Shown: one piece after another, positions 11,498 to 23,053 of the stretch
Numbering within the stretch: position 1 is the first letter of the stretch
Layout: every line of letters begins with the position of its first letter
Assembly (NCBI RefSeq): GCF_024166365.1
Contig: NC_064819.1
Span: 209,151,293 to 209,215,292 of the forward strand
Direction of reading: 5' to 3'
Source of the DNA: Elephas maximus indicus
Lineage: Eukaryota > Chordata > Mammalia > Proboscidea > Elephantidae
DNA length: 64,000 nucleotides
Made by a program: the position numbers and the translations under genes
Notes under the pieces: generated by a model
The model's input: only the letters and a program-made list of their open reading frames with translations
Databases searched by the model: none
What the model was told of the DNA's origin: nothing

Positions 11498-13800
11498 CAG
11501 GAATACCTCATTTTATTGTACTTTGCTTTATTGTGCTTAGCAGATACTGTGTTTTTTACAAATTGAAGGTTTGTGGCAACCCTGTGTTGAGCAAGTCTAC
11601 TGGTGCCATTTTTCCAACAGCATGTGCTTGCTTTGTGTCTCTGTGTTACATTTTGGTAAATCTCACAGTATTTCAAACTTTTTCATTACTATTATATCTG
11701 TTATGGTGATCTATGATCAGAGATCTAATTGTTACTATTGTAATTGTTTTGAGGTGCCATGAACCGCACCCATATAAGATGGCAAATTTAATCGATAAAT
11801 GTGTGTGTTCTGACTGCTTCACTGACCAGTCAGTCATTCTCCTGTCTCTCTGCCTCACCAGTCATTCCTTCATCTCTCTCCCTCTCCTTGGGCCTTCCTA
11901 CTCCCTGAGGCACGACTTATTGAAATTAGGCCAATTAATAACCCTACAATGGCCTCTAAGTATTCAAGTGAAAGGAAGAGTTGCACGGTCTCTCACTTCA
12001 AAACAAAAGCTAGAAATTGAGGCAGGCATGTTGAAAGCTGAGATAGGCTGAAAGCTAGGCTTCTTGTGCCAAATAGTTAGCCAAGTTGTCAATGCAAAGG
12101 AAAAGTTCCTGAAGGAAATTAAAAGTGCTACTCCAGTGAATACACAAATGATAAGAAAGTGAAACAAACTCACTGCAGATAAGAGAAAGTTTTAGTGGTC
12201 TAGATTTTTTAGATAGAAGATCAAACCAGCCACAACATTCCCTTAAGCCAAAGCATAACATAGATCAAGGCCCTAACTCTCTTCAATTCTATGAAGGCTG
12301 AGAGAGGTGAGGGAGCTTCAGAAGAAAATTTTGATTCTAGCAGAGGTTGACATGAGGTTTAAGGAAAGAAGCCATCTTCGTAACAGAAAAGTAAAGGTGA
12401 AGCAGCGAGAACTGATGTAGAAGCTGCAGCAAATTATCCAAAACATCCAGTTAAGATAACTGATGAAGGGGGCTACATTAAACAACAGATTGTCAGTGTA
12501 GATGAAATAGCCTTATATTGGAAGAGCATGCTGTCTAGGACTTTCATAGCTAGAGAGGAGAACCCGATGCCTGGTTTCAAAGGACAGGCTGACTCTCTTG
12601 TTAGGGGCTGATGCAGCTGGTGACCTTAAGTTGGAGCCAATCCTCATTTATCATTCCAAAAGTCCTATCGCCCTTAAGAATTATGCTAAATCTACTCTGC
12701 CTGTGCTCTATAAATGGAACAGCAAAGCCTGGTTGATGGCACATCTGTTTACAATATGGTTTACTGAGTATTTTAAGCCCACTGAGCTCTGATGGAGTTG
12801 TATAAGGAGAGTAATGTTGTTTCCATGCCTGATAACACAACATCCATTCTGCAGCCCATGGATCAAGCAGTAACTTTGACCTTCCAGTCTTATTATTTAA
12901 GAAATACATTTCGTAAGGCTATAGCTGCTATAGATAGTGATTCCTCTAATGGATACGGGCAAAGTTAATTGAAAGACTTCTGGAAAGGATTCACCATTCT
13001 AGATGCCATTAAGAACATTTATGATTCATGGGAGGAGGTCAAAATATCAGCATTAACAGGAGTTTGGAAGAAGTTATTCCAAACCTCATGCATGACTTTG
13101 AAGGGTTCAAGACTTCAGTGGAGGAATCAACTGCAGATGTGGTGAAAATAGCAAGAGAACTAGAATTAGAAGTGTTGCTTCTTATGGATAAGCAAAGAAA
13201 GTGATTTCTTGAGATGGAATCTACTCCTGGTGAAGACGCTGTGAACATTGTTGAAATGACAGCAAAGGATTTAGAATGTTACACAAACTTAGTTGATAAA
13301 GCAGTGGCAGAGTTTGAGAGAATTGACTCCAATTTTGAAAGAAGTTCTATTGTGGGTAAAATGCTATTAAATAGCATCAGATGCTACAGAGAATTCTTTG
13401 GTGAAAGGAAGAGTCAGTCGACATGGCAGACTTCATTGTTGTCTTATTTTAAGAAATTGTCACAGCCACCTCAACATTCAGCAGCCACCACCCTGATCAG
13501 TCAGCAGCCATCAACATAGAGACAAGATCCTCCACCAGCAAAAAGATTATGACTTGCTGAAGGCTCAGATGATGGTTAGTATTTTTTAGCAATAAAATAT
13601 TTTTAAGTTAAGGTATGCACATTTTTTTATAATATATATAGACATAATGTTATTGCACACTAAATAGACTATAGTATATTGTAAACATAACCTTTATATG
13701 TACTGGGAAACCAAAACGTATTTGTGTGACTTGCTTTATTGCAAGTAACTTTGACTTTCCAGTCTGGAACCAAATCCACAATATCTCTGAGGTATGCCTG
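11498..13800 (+). mobile_element. Tigger1-like DNA transposon, inactive
   Basis: It begins CAGGAATACCTCA and ends TGAGGTATGCCTG, an inverted repeat with one mismatch in 13. The left flank is TA, the pogo/Tigger target; the right flank reads CG. The interior is a decayed pogo-type transposase with stops and frameshifts. The last readable part is an open frame at 13214-13519, which corresponds to the C-terminal region. Compared with the Tigger1 consensus as I remember it, about 100 bp are missing around 12780-12790, where the second catalytic aspartate of the DDE/D triad would lie. At ~2.3 kb it is close to full length. It is too damaged to encode transposase. Confidence 0.85.
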
Positions 13801-14079
13801 CGTTTCTTTTGCCCACTGAAGTCTGGGCTTCTGCCCTGCCCAGTTCCCACACCACTGTAGCTATTGCACACCATTGCTTTCTCCCATTCATTCGCCAGTC
13901 AAGGGCCACCTCCACCACCTCAGGCTGTCAGCTAACCAATTACTTAAGCTGCTTGTTTGCCATACCCCTCTCTAGAATGCAGATTGGGTGAAGGCAAAAG
14001 CAGTGTCTATCACAGTCACCTTTGAATACCCAGCACTATGCACGTGCTCAATTAATATGTGTTGACTAAGTAAGAGAAA

Positions 14080-14246
14080 AACAAAAACAAACCAGTTGCT
14101 GTCGAGTTGATTCCGACTCATAGTGACACTAAAGGACAGAGTAGAACTGCTCCATAGGGTTTGCAAGGAGTGCCTGGTGGATTTGAACTGCCGACCTTTT
14201 GGTTAGCAGCTGTAGCTCTTAACCACTACGCCACCAGGGTTTTCAA
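14080..14246 (-). mobile_element. AfroSINE
   Basis: Complete reverse copy: A-rich 'aaaaacaaaaacaaacc', then 'gtcgagttgattccgactca', 'gacagagtagaactgctcc', the B-box complement 'gatttgaactgccgacc', and 'ccactacgccaccagggttt'. Confidence 0.93.
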
Positions 14247-14479
14247 GAAATTGAGAGAATAGCTCAGCATAAATTAGCAACATGCTAGTCATGTATTTTT
14301 TTAATCTATTTTGAAAAACTCACTTTATTAAAAATCAGTCCCATATACACATATAGCCCACTGCTGTCGATTCAGTTCTAAATTCAGTAGTCTAACAATG
14401 ACAGTATAGAGATTACCCATCCACTGCCCCAACTGATCAGCTTTTTTTTGACTGATCTGTCAGTTTAAACAGGTGTTCA

Positions 14480-15122
14480 TTTCTGCACTATCTTTCCAAG
14501 GCTCTCCTCCTCACTCCTCAAGCTGCAGCTATACTAGTTTTTCAGTTCCTCAAACACTCTAGGCTCTTTCTGGCGTCTAGCACTTCTGCCTGCTTTTTCT
14601 TCTACATGGCATGTTCTCCCTCTTGTCCTCCTGGACTCATCTTTCAGAATCCGGCATAAGTGTCATTTTCTAACAGTTGCTTTTCCTCATCCTCTGATAT
14701 AAATTATGTCTCCCATGTGTTCTCTCTCTTAACACCTTGTTTTTGAATTCTGCATAGCACTTAGCATTTTGCAATGATATACTATCTGACTCTTTTGCTT
14801 TGTCTGTTTACTGCCTGTCTCCTTCATCTGGCTATAAGTTCCATGAAAACAGAGTTGAGACTTTACTGCCTAGTGCGTAGTGTGAGTCCCTGGGTGGTTA
14901 GCTCAGCTGCTAACCAAAAGTTTGGAGGTTCAAGTTTACCTAGAGGTGCCTTGGAAGAAAAGCCTGACAATCTACTTCAAAAAATGAGCCATTGAAAACC
15001 TTATGGAGCACAGTTCCACTCTGACACACATGGAGGCCACCACGAGTTGACTTGATGACAACTGGAAAGTGCAGAGTTGGTGCTCAGTAAGAATTGGTTG
15101 AAATAATGAATAAATGACTAAA
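14480..15122 (+). mobile_element. L2 LINE 3' end, split by a SINE
   Basis: L2 tail text is seen at 14480-14883: 'ctcatctttcagaatccggc', then 'gtttactgcctgtctcc', then 'ttccatgaaaacagagttg'. It resumes at 15068-15122 as 'ggtgctcagtaagaattggttgaa' and ends in a GAAT repeat. The SINE at 14884-15067 interrupts it, so the SINE is younger. Confidence 0.7.
14884..15067 (+). mobile_element. AfroSINE, long-body variant, nested in L2
   Basis: Head 'gagtccctgggtggttag', B-box region 'ggaggttcaagttt', and the extra body 'gacaatctacttcaaaaaatgagccattg'. The tail is 'ccacgagttgacttgatgac'. The surrounding target repeat is imperfect (about 'agtgc'). Confidence 0.85.
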
Positions 15123-15334
15123 TGAATGGAGTATCCCCTTCTCCTCTCACAGTGCCTTGTATGTTAAAAGGGCTGAAGAGAGAAGAACGATTTTTTCAAA
15201 TGCCATTATATACACAGTATAAATCAAAGCCCTGAATAAGTAAGAGCAAAATTTAGAATACCACTATCAAGAGACAATGTGACATTTCATCTCAGGAAAC
15301 CACAGTGTTAATAATTACCACCTAACTAAGGAAT

Positions 15335-15530
15335 TCTGATTACCCAATGGTTAAGCACTCAGCTGCTAACCAAAATGTTGGTGGTTCAAACCCACCAGCC
15401 GCTCTGTGGGGGGAAAGACTTGGCAACGTGCTTCCATAAAGATTATAGCCTAGGAAATCCTATGCGACATTTCCACTCTGTCCAATACGGTCATTACGAG
15501 TTGGAATGGACTCAGCAGCATACAACAATA
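15335..15530 (+). mobile_element. AfroSINE, 'cataaagatt' body variant
   Basis: Degraded head 'acccaatggttaagcac', B box 'ggtggttcaaaccc', and a variant body 'gtgcttccataaagattatagcc'. The tail is 'cattacgagttggaatgg', followed by a CAACAATAAC end resembling the RTE tail. Confidence 0.88.
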
Positions 15531-15703
15531 ACTGAAAGTGTGTTTCCTTATTTGTTTTTAGGAACAAACTTAAACTGTCTTTCACCAATGCGTTATGGCT
15601 TGTGAAGTTCCACAGTACTCTCCATGACCACAATGGTTTTTGGTTTAATATCAAAAAATTCTTATGCATAACTTACCTTCAATGTTTATTTAACTATATG
15701 TGA

Positions 15704-15784
15704 CCTATGGGGGTGGGGTTCTACTTTGTCACATTGGGTCGCTATGAATTGAAATTGACGATACCTACCAACACCACCAACAAT
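15704..15784 (+). mobile_element. AfroSINE/RTE 3'-end fragment
   Basis: Only the last ~80 bp are present: 'ggttctactttgtcacattg', then 'gctatgaattgaaattgacg', then 'ccaacaccaccaacaa'. It cannot be assigned between SINE and LINE from the tail alone. Confidence 0.65.
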
Positions 15785-17620
15785 GTAGGAAATTAACAAT
15801 ATATTTCAAATATATTTTTATACCTCTACTTCCAAATAAAATGTAAGGCCACCGTCATATTATTAAGATATTTTTCAAACATCAGACAAAGCAGTTAACT
15901 AAAGGAATAAGAGAAGAAAATTTATTGGCACAGAAATCTAACATTATATAATCAATGTAAATTAGTATGCAAATATAATTTAACGTAACTGTGGTAATAT
16001 TTCTTTTTGTTTTCAAAACCAAAAATGAAACACAGTGGGTTCTATAGGGCTTTTTGGATATTATAAAAGAAATGTTTAAGTATTTAGCCAGAAGAAAAAA
16101 AGTCAATATTTCTAACATTGTATTCCAGAAAATAATGGTATTCTAGTAAGAATTCCTTGCATGCATACAGGGGAGCAACTGATAACATAGTGGGTGTAGT
16201 GCCGTTATTATTTCATAGAAGATGCAAGAAGGTCTATGAATGGCCATTTCCTATATCAATCCTTGATAGATTCTGGGAGGATAATATTACATTTTAGTGA
16301 AGGCATTTTACTAAGCAGATAAGACAATATATTTGTGTTACTTTTTGATGGATGAACCTAGGAGAAAAATAAAACTTATTACAGAAAGAGACAAGTAAAA
16401 GTCAACATATACTTTTGAAATATACTTTATAATAGTAGAACCCTAAATTAGGCAGAGAAAGTTGTCCCTGTCTATGTCTCCTATCCTCTTTTCCACCCTG
16501 AGTTCCTGGGCTAGGTAGGGCATTGTCCTAAACCTAATTTGGTTAGAATTATGTTCTTAGAATTACTCACAGAATGCACCATTACCTGAAGAATAAACCG
16601 ACCTGGTAAATGGAGTTTTTTCTTATTGTCCTTGTGGATTTAAAAAAGTCTCAAAGTATTTTAGAATAGTATGTCTTAAGCTGAATTTCCTGACCATAAT
16701 TAGGTAATAAATCAGTCACTTTTTAACTGTCCTAATAGATTTTGAAACAAATTTTTGAAAATGAAAGATACTACTTGTCTTCTGTAATGAACTTTTCTGT
16801 AATGTACGAGAAATTTCGGTTTCATAGCGGATAGTTGTTTATTGGCTATCAGTCAACAATTCTCCATCTTGGAAACAAGAATTTGTGAAGTCATGTAGCT
16901 TAAGTGTTACCTCTCTCTTGACTCCAGGCTCAAGTCAAGCTGTACCTTGCATTTCCTGATTGGCTCAGAGATTGTCCAGTGATCCTATTAGAGTCAGTGA
17001 GGTGCAATGAGATTTGCTGATTTGGGGAACTCGACTTGTCTTTCCAGCACAATAGGAAGACAGGAATCCTTATGGAATGGAAAGTCTAGAGCTTACTACC
17101 ATGCAGAGCCAAAGCCTAGAGGCTGTGCAGTGGAAGGCAGGGTAGAGAGATGATTGATGACAACTTTTGAGCCCTAAATCCAGCCATGTTTAGAGAAATA
17201 TCCTTTTTGTTTAGTCAAATTTGGGTTCAGTTTTCAGTTGTCTGCAGCCAAAAATATCCTAACTAAACCATCGTCCAATTTGGAAGGTGGGAATACTTAT
17301 ATTTAGCTAAGATCTAGATATATTACGCAAATCGAAAGGGCTAAAATACAGTCAAGTTAGAAATCACTAGTTAAAACTCTGTCTCTCAGAAAGTCACTCG
17401 TCCGTTCTTATTCTGCCAGAATGTTAAATGTACATGCTGGGAAACCAGAACACAAAAGACTTTCCACTCTTATCTTTTTCTACCAACATTTAGTGAATAG
17501 AAATTTGTTGGACCAGTGAAGACCCTCCTGACTGTTGTTACGGAAACCCGTACCAATGATTGTTGAGAGGGACAATTCAAAATGTAGGATCACAGTTTCT
17601 AGTCAATCTCTGAAAAAGTG
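15785..17620. other. Non-coding stretch, no named repeat
   Basis: A/T-rich to 16.8 kb, then mixed composition. Around 16830-17260 the text looks like an old interspersed repeat, but I could not name it. No supported gene. Confidence 0.35.
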
Positions 17621-17669
17621 AAGCTTTCAATGGTTTTGCCTATTTTTAATGTTAATATATACTGATGAC

Positions 17670-17825
17670 TCTGTAATGTTCTTTGGACTCGGGCAGACAT
17701 GGCAGTGGCAGCATGCTTGTCTGTTTTCCCATTCTTGCTTTTTCTGTAGTATTTCCTTGAACTCGGGCAGACCTGGCTCTAGTAGCATGCTTGTCTGCTT
17801 CTCAGCTTTTGCCTTTTTTAATGTA
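17670..17825. repeat. Two-copy imperfect direct duplication (~74-bp unit)
   Basis: The first unit centres on 'ggactcgggcagaca' and 'gcatgcttgtctg' (17685-17723). The second centres on 'gaactcgggcagacc' and 'gcatgcttgtctg' (17759-17798). Both are preceded by 'tctgta(a/g)t' and followed by a T-rich end. Just downstream is 'gctgaataaaactttctt' and then a poly(A) run, which looks like an LTR R/poly(A) region or a retroposed transcript end. Confidence 0.65.
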
Positions 17826-18074
17826 TGCTGAATAAAACTTTCTTTTTGCTTTAAAAAAAAAAAGGCACATGCTGGAAAAAAATTCAAAGATTGGTGTCTC
17901 TACCAAGAGAAGAATAGAAAGAAAACCGGTAGAAATGATTAATGAATGCCAAGATGATTCTGACATTAATTTGACTACTTCATGAGACTAGGAGAATAAA
18001 GCCATGTTCGGTGGTCAGATGGTCATGATTTTTTCTCACACAAAAGGCTGAGAGATCTAGATCTAAAATCCTAC

Positions 18075-19030
18075 AGTTTTTCTTTTTTTTTTTAAATTGT
18101 ACTTTAGATGAAGGTTTACAGAGCAAATTAGTTTCTCATTAAACAATTAATACACATATTGTTTTGGGACATTGGTTGCTATCCCCGAGATATGTTAACA
18201 TTCTCCCCTTCTTGGCCTTGGATTACGCATTACCAGCTTTCCTGTCCCCTCCTGCTTCCTTGTCCTTGCCCCTGGTTTGTGTGCTCATTTAGTCTCATTT
18301 TGTTTTAAGGGCCTGTCTAATCTTTGCTCATCAGTCACCTCATATGGGTAGGAGAGCTGGACAATGAATAAGGAAGACTGAGGAAGAATTGACTCCTTTG
18401 AATGGTGATGTTGGAGAAGAATATTGAATATACCATGGACTGCCAAAAAAATGAACAAATCTGTCTTGAAAGAAGTACAACCAGAATGCTCCTTAGAAGC
18501 AAGGATGGTGAGACTACGTCTCACATACTTTGAACATGTTATCAGGAGGGAGCAGTCCCTGGAGAAGGACATCATGCTTGGTAAAGTAGAGGGTCAGTAA
18601 AAAAGAGGAAGACCCTCCACAAGATGGATTGACGTAGTAGCTGCAACAATGGGCTCAAGCATAACAATTGTGAGGATGGCACAGGATTGATCCGTGTTTC
18701 ATTTTGTTGTACATAAGGTCGCTATGAGTCAGAACCGACTCATCGGCACCTAGCAAGAACAGCAATCTTTGGCTGGATGGTGAAGCTCAGGAGTGATTTA
18801 AGTAGCGAGTTAAAAGGCTGTCTGGGGGCCATACTCAGGTTTCTCTCGCCTCTGTCAGACCAGTAAGTCTGGTTTTTTTGTGTGCATGAGTAAGTTAGAA
18901 TTTTGTTCTATATTTTTGTTCAGCTCTGTCCAGGAGCCTGTATTTTGCTCCCTGTCAGAGCAGTCAGTGGTGGTAGCTGGGCACCATCTAGTTGTGCTAG
19001 GCTCGGTCTGATGGAGGCTGTGGTGTCTGT
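18075..19030 (-). mobile_element. Afrotherian L1 3' end, split by an RTE copy
   Basis: Reverse L1 3' UTR text starts with a T-run (the poly(A) side): 'gtactttagatgaaggttt', then 'ggacattggttgctatcc', up to 'gggcctgtctaatctttg' (18309-18326). It resumes at 18772 as 'gctggatggtgaagctcagg' and runs through 'gtcagaccagtaagtctgg'. The break is exactly filled by the RTE insertion at 18327-18763. Confidence 0.75.
18327..18763 (+). mobile_element. RTE LINE 3' end, nested in L1
   Basis: A 437-bp truncated RTE tail: 'aataaggaagactgagg', then 'ccatggactgccaaaaaaatg', then 'gctatgagtcagaaccgactc', then 'ggcacctagcaagaaca'. AATCTTTG flanks it at 18319-18326 and 18764-18771, an 8-bp target duplication. 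Confidence 0.9.
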
Positions 19031-19439
19031 CCTAATAGATTTTGAAGGAAGAGGAAACAAACTGATGAATTTGTAATTTGGAGTGAAAACACAGTTATCT
19101 TTTATATAAAAGATTGTTTGCACATGGAGTCCATTTTGAAGAAATTATACCCAAGGTATTAATTAATGAGAGTAAATATTTAATGAGGTTTGAGACTTGC
19201 CACTCAGGGTAGTTTCTAAAGGATTCTATAAGCAAACGATTGTCTCTTAAGTATCCATTACTCTTGAGGTGACAGGATAGATGCCATCATCCAGATATGA
19301 ATGCTTGCTTAAATAAATTATCGAAAAAGGAAAGTCCTTAGAGCTATAAAATGAGAGATTGTTGTAAACCTAGAAAGCTGCATAAAATAGCTCAGTTGGT
19401 TATAATTGGAATTTGTGATTTCATGATGCTCTTGTGAAG
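19031..19439. other. Non-coding stretch with nothing recognised
   Basis: A/T-rich DNA between the L1 end and the minus-strand RTE copy. Confidence 0.4.
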
Positions 19440-20669
19440 GCCATACTCATAGCAACACAACGTACAACAGGGTGAAACACTGCCTGGTCCCGCATCATCT
19501 TCAAAATCATTGCTATGTTTGAGCCTATTTTTGTAGCCACTGTGTCAATCTATTTTATTGAGGTTCTTTCTGTTTTTCACTAACCCTCTACCCTACCAAG
19601 CATGATGTCCTTCTCCAGGGACTGGTCCTTCCTGATAACATGTCCAAAGTACATGAGAGGAAGTCTCACCATGCTTGCTTCCAAGGAGCACTCTGACTGT
19701 ATTTCTTCCAACACAGACTTGTTCTTTCTTTTGGCAGTCCATGGTATATTCAATATTCTTCTTCAACACCATAATTCAAAGGCATCAATTCTTCTCCAGT
19801 CTTCCTTATCCATTATCCAGCTTTCCCATGCATATGAGGCAACTGAAAATACCATGGCTTGGACCGACACATCTTAGACCTCAAAGTGACATCTTTGCTT
19901 TACAACACTTTATAAAGAGGTCTTTTGCAAGCAGATTTGCCCGATGCAATATGTTGTTTGATTTCTAGACTGCTGCTTCCATGGGTGGTGATTGTGGATC
20001 CAAGTAAAATGAAATTCTTTACAACTTCAAACTTTTGTCCATTTATCATGATGTTGCTTATTGGTCCAGTTGTGAGGATTTTTGTTTTCTTTATGTTGAA
20101 GTATAATCTGTACTGAAGACTGTAGTCATTGACCTTCATTAGTAAGTGCTTCAAGTCCCCTTCACTTTCAGCAAGCAATGTTGTGTCATCTCCATATTGC
20201 AGGTTGTTAATGAGTTTTCCTCCAATCCTGATGCCATGTTTTTCTTTATATTGTCTAGCTTCTCAGATTATTTGCTCAGCATACAGCTTGAATAAGTATG
20301 GCGAAAGTATATAACCCTGATGCACACCTTTCCTTGATTTTAAACCACGCAGTATCCCCTTGTTCTCTTTGAACAACTGCCTCTTGGTCTATGACCAGGC
20401 TCCTCATGAGCACAATTAAGTGTTCTGGAATTCTCATTATCTGCAGTGTTATCCATAATCTGGTATGATCCACACATTCAAATGCCTTTGCATAGTTAGT
20501 ACATCATAGGTAAACATCTTTGTGGTATTCGCGGCTTTCAGCTAAGATCCTTTTGACATTAGCAGTGATATCCCTGGCTCCACGTCCTTTTCTAAACCTG
20601 GCTTGAATTTCTGGCAGTTCCCTGTTGATGTATTGCTGCAACTACTTTGGAATTATCTTCAGCAAAATT
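19440..20669 (-). mobile_element. RTE LINE with reverse transcriptase remnant
   Basis: About 1.23 kb of RTE reads on the minus strand. The preserved 92-residue piece (open frame 19900-20178) covers the region after the RT catalytic core. It begins at the 'LAESE' segment that follows YADDT and includes 'KILTTGPISNIMI'. Upstream RT text (motif A to B region, about 20250-20560) is frameshifted. The 5' end is lost near the 'ctgaagataattcc' complement (~20655), so there is no endonuclease domain. Not functional. Confidence 0.88.
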
Positions 20670-20670
20670 G

Positions 20671-20755
20671 TACAGCCTAGAAAACACTATGGGGCAGTTC
20701 TACTCTGTCCTATAGGGTTGCCATGAGTCAGAGTTGACAGCACCTGACAACGACA
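20671..20755 (+). mobile_element. AfroSINE 3' half
   Basis: 'tacagcctagaaaacactatggg', then 'ctactctgtcctatagggttg', then 'catgagtcagagttgacagc', directly abutting the 5' end of the minus-strand RTE copy. I could not find a matching 5' half on the other side of that RTE. Confidence 0.85.
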
Positions 20756-22738
20756 ATCCTTGTGGAATGAAAAAAGTTATTCTGAACTGGCCATCATATG
20801 TTTCTTTTGTGAGAACTTTTAAATGTAAACTTTCCCTCAGCTGTTTGGAATATTCTTCACGTATCTAACAATGATATTGTGCAACCACAAAGCATCTTGA
20901 TTTGGAAATATGTATTGACAATATTATCAATTGAAACTATGATCTAATCATTCAGAAATATGTTTTACGAGGAAACTAGATGGTCCACATCTCAACCATA
21001 TTGTCAAGAAAGTGTCAATCTCAACAATTTCTCTAATGGGGAGAGAGAGAATCGATTTTTCAGTAACATGTTTATAACATGCAGCATTCATTTTATAGTC
21101 AATATTTACCCTTTTTTTTTTCCATCTTTAATTCTTGGACCCCTGATACCAATGACAATGTGAATGGCACAGTCAGATTAGCTGATTCTGTATAAGCCCA
21201 AAGGAAAGAGATCTATTTTTAGAAAAATAATTTAATTCTATATCTATGTTTGAAGAGCTGTCATATATAGACTTTCGCTGGGAAACTGGTCTAAGAATAT
21301 GAAGGCGTTCCCCATGGTTTTGGTTGTGTTCCTCTTCAAAAGTTTCAATTTAATCATAGAAACATTTAGGTCTTTTGAAAACAGCAAGAAAATCAATTAT
21401 CAGGGTTTCAATTTCCTCCAGGCAATTTTCACCATTTCAGCTTGCCGGAGAGACAAATGGCCTATAGTTTTGTTATGCTGAAGATTTTGGCAAGCTGGCT
21501 AATGGTCTTACTAAAAGTAAAGAAATCCCTTCGGTGGTATATGCGGGAAGTTATGTCTGAATCATTCGAAGCCATTGTGGAGCAGCCTTTGTTCCTGAAG
21601 AGATCTGTGGGGATTTTCTTGGGAAGAAAAGGTGTGTGAATATTCTTAAAGCTCAGACAGATTTATCAAACTCCCTGCTCCATTTAAACCTTTGCCAGAT
21701 GTGACTCATCTTCCATCAAACAGGCCTCTCTCTCGACATCTTCATCTTCAGAAAAACCGCACAAAAAATTATGTTATGCTTCTTTTACTGCTGCGATGAT
21801 GAAATCTGTCTCAAAAGAAAAATATTTGTATCGATTTCATAATCTTAGAGGCTATCACATAGGGGTAAGGCAGTTACTTGGAAACAGATTCCCAAAGTTT
21901 TTTTTTTTTTTTTGTAGGGGAGTTGGGGTTGAGCGATAGCTGGGTGGTGAATGGAGTGATCTGAAAACATGAGTCAAAGTAAATAGCCAGACTCAATCAC
22001 AGTGAGATCCTGGTGACTATAAAAAGAAATTGAATCAAACTATAGAGGAAAATGAGTAAATTTAGTGTCCAGAAATACTCTTAATGGAAAGTTCTATTAG
22101 CTTGTCTCCAAACAGAGGTAGGTGAAGTAAGAGTCTCTAAAAGGCAGGGCCATTACCTCTGCAGAAATTTAGAACTGGTCTGAACAAAGCACTTGCAAGC
22201 TGTATGTGGGGAAGAACACCGTAATGAGGAGCTGAGGAAACAAGTATAAACACTCCTCTGACTGCCTCTGATTTTCACTTAATTCGCACAGGAAGTGCTA
22301 AAATCCTGCTGCCTCGTTCTTACCAATTTGAATATAAATTTTTTGGCCAGAAAACTGATCATCAGGCATATAAGCCTCTTTTCGTTGGTGGTTTCTCAGG
22401 CTCTCCACATATCAGCTGGCATTCTGCTACACAGTTATAATTTTTTTAAAAAGGTGATAAATACTTTCTAATGGCACCTTAAGACAGGTCCCTAAAAAAA
22501 AAAAATAGGCTGTGGAAAATTCCACTGCCTCAAGCAGCTTGCTTGGTACATGCCTTCCCCTCCCCACCGCCCCCCCCCAACACACATACCACCTGTAGCT
22601 TGACATTAACATCCTGGTTCCCCTTTCCTTAACTGCTTCCCAGAAGTAGAGGAAATCAGTGCAAGTGGTTTGGGCGCCATGTTGACATTCTGGATAAACT
22701 TTTAGCTCATTAGGTATCTCATACATAGTAACTACCTC
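20756..22738. other. Non-coding stretch, no recognised element
   Basis: Short open frames only, all below 70 codons. A poly(T) run lies near 21899 and a poly(C) run near 22570. No named repeat. Confidence 0.4.
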
Positions 22739-22743
22739 ACCTC

Positions 22744-23048
22744 TGGGTGGAGTTTAAAAACTACTTCCTGAACATGGAATGCATGAGGTTGTATGTAAAC
22801 CCCATTGCACCTGCATAGTATGATTAAGAATGTTGCTGATGTAACTTCTGTGAACTTCCTGCTTGTAAACCCCATAAAACTAACCATACCTCTCACCCTT
22901 GCTGAGTACTTTTGGCAGCAGCAGCCCTGACTGATCCTTTCCTTGCTCAGTGAAATAAAATTGCCTTTCTGATCTCCCACCTTGGTCTCTTGTTTATTGG
23001 CTGAGACAAATTGCACCAAGCAAATCTTGGGGTTTCTACCTGACAACA
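22744..23048 (+). mobile_element. Solo LTR of an endogenous retrovirus-like element
   Basis: It begins TGGGTGGAG and ends CTGACAACA. ACCTC flanks both sides (22739-22743 and 23049-23053). LTR order is visible: TATA-like 'cataaaact' near 22874, a poly(A) signal 'gaaataaaattg' near 22950, then a GT/T-rich U5-like end. No internal genes remain. The family is not identified. Confidence 0.7.
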
Positions 23049-23053
23049 ACCTC

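Noticed and set aside
13214-13519. 101-codon frame as a host gene
   Set aside because: It lies inside the Tigger1-like element and reads as the C-terminus of the transposase. No host exon structure.
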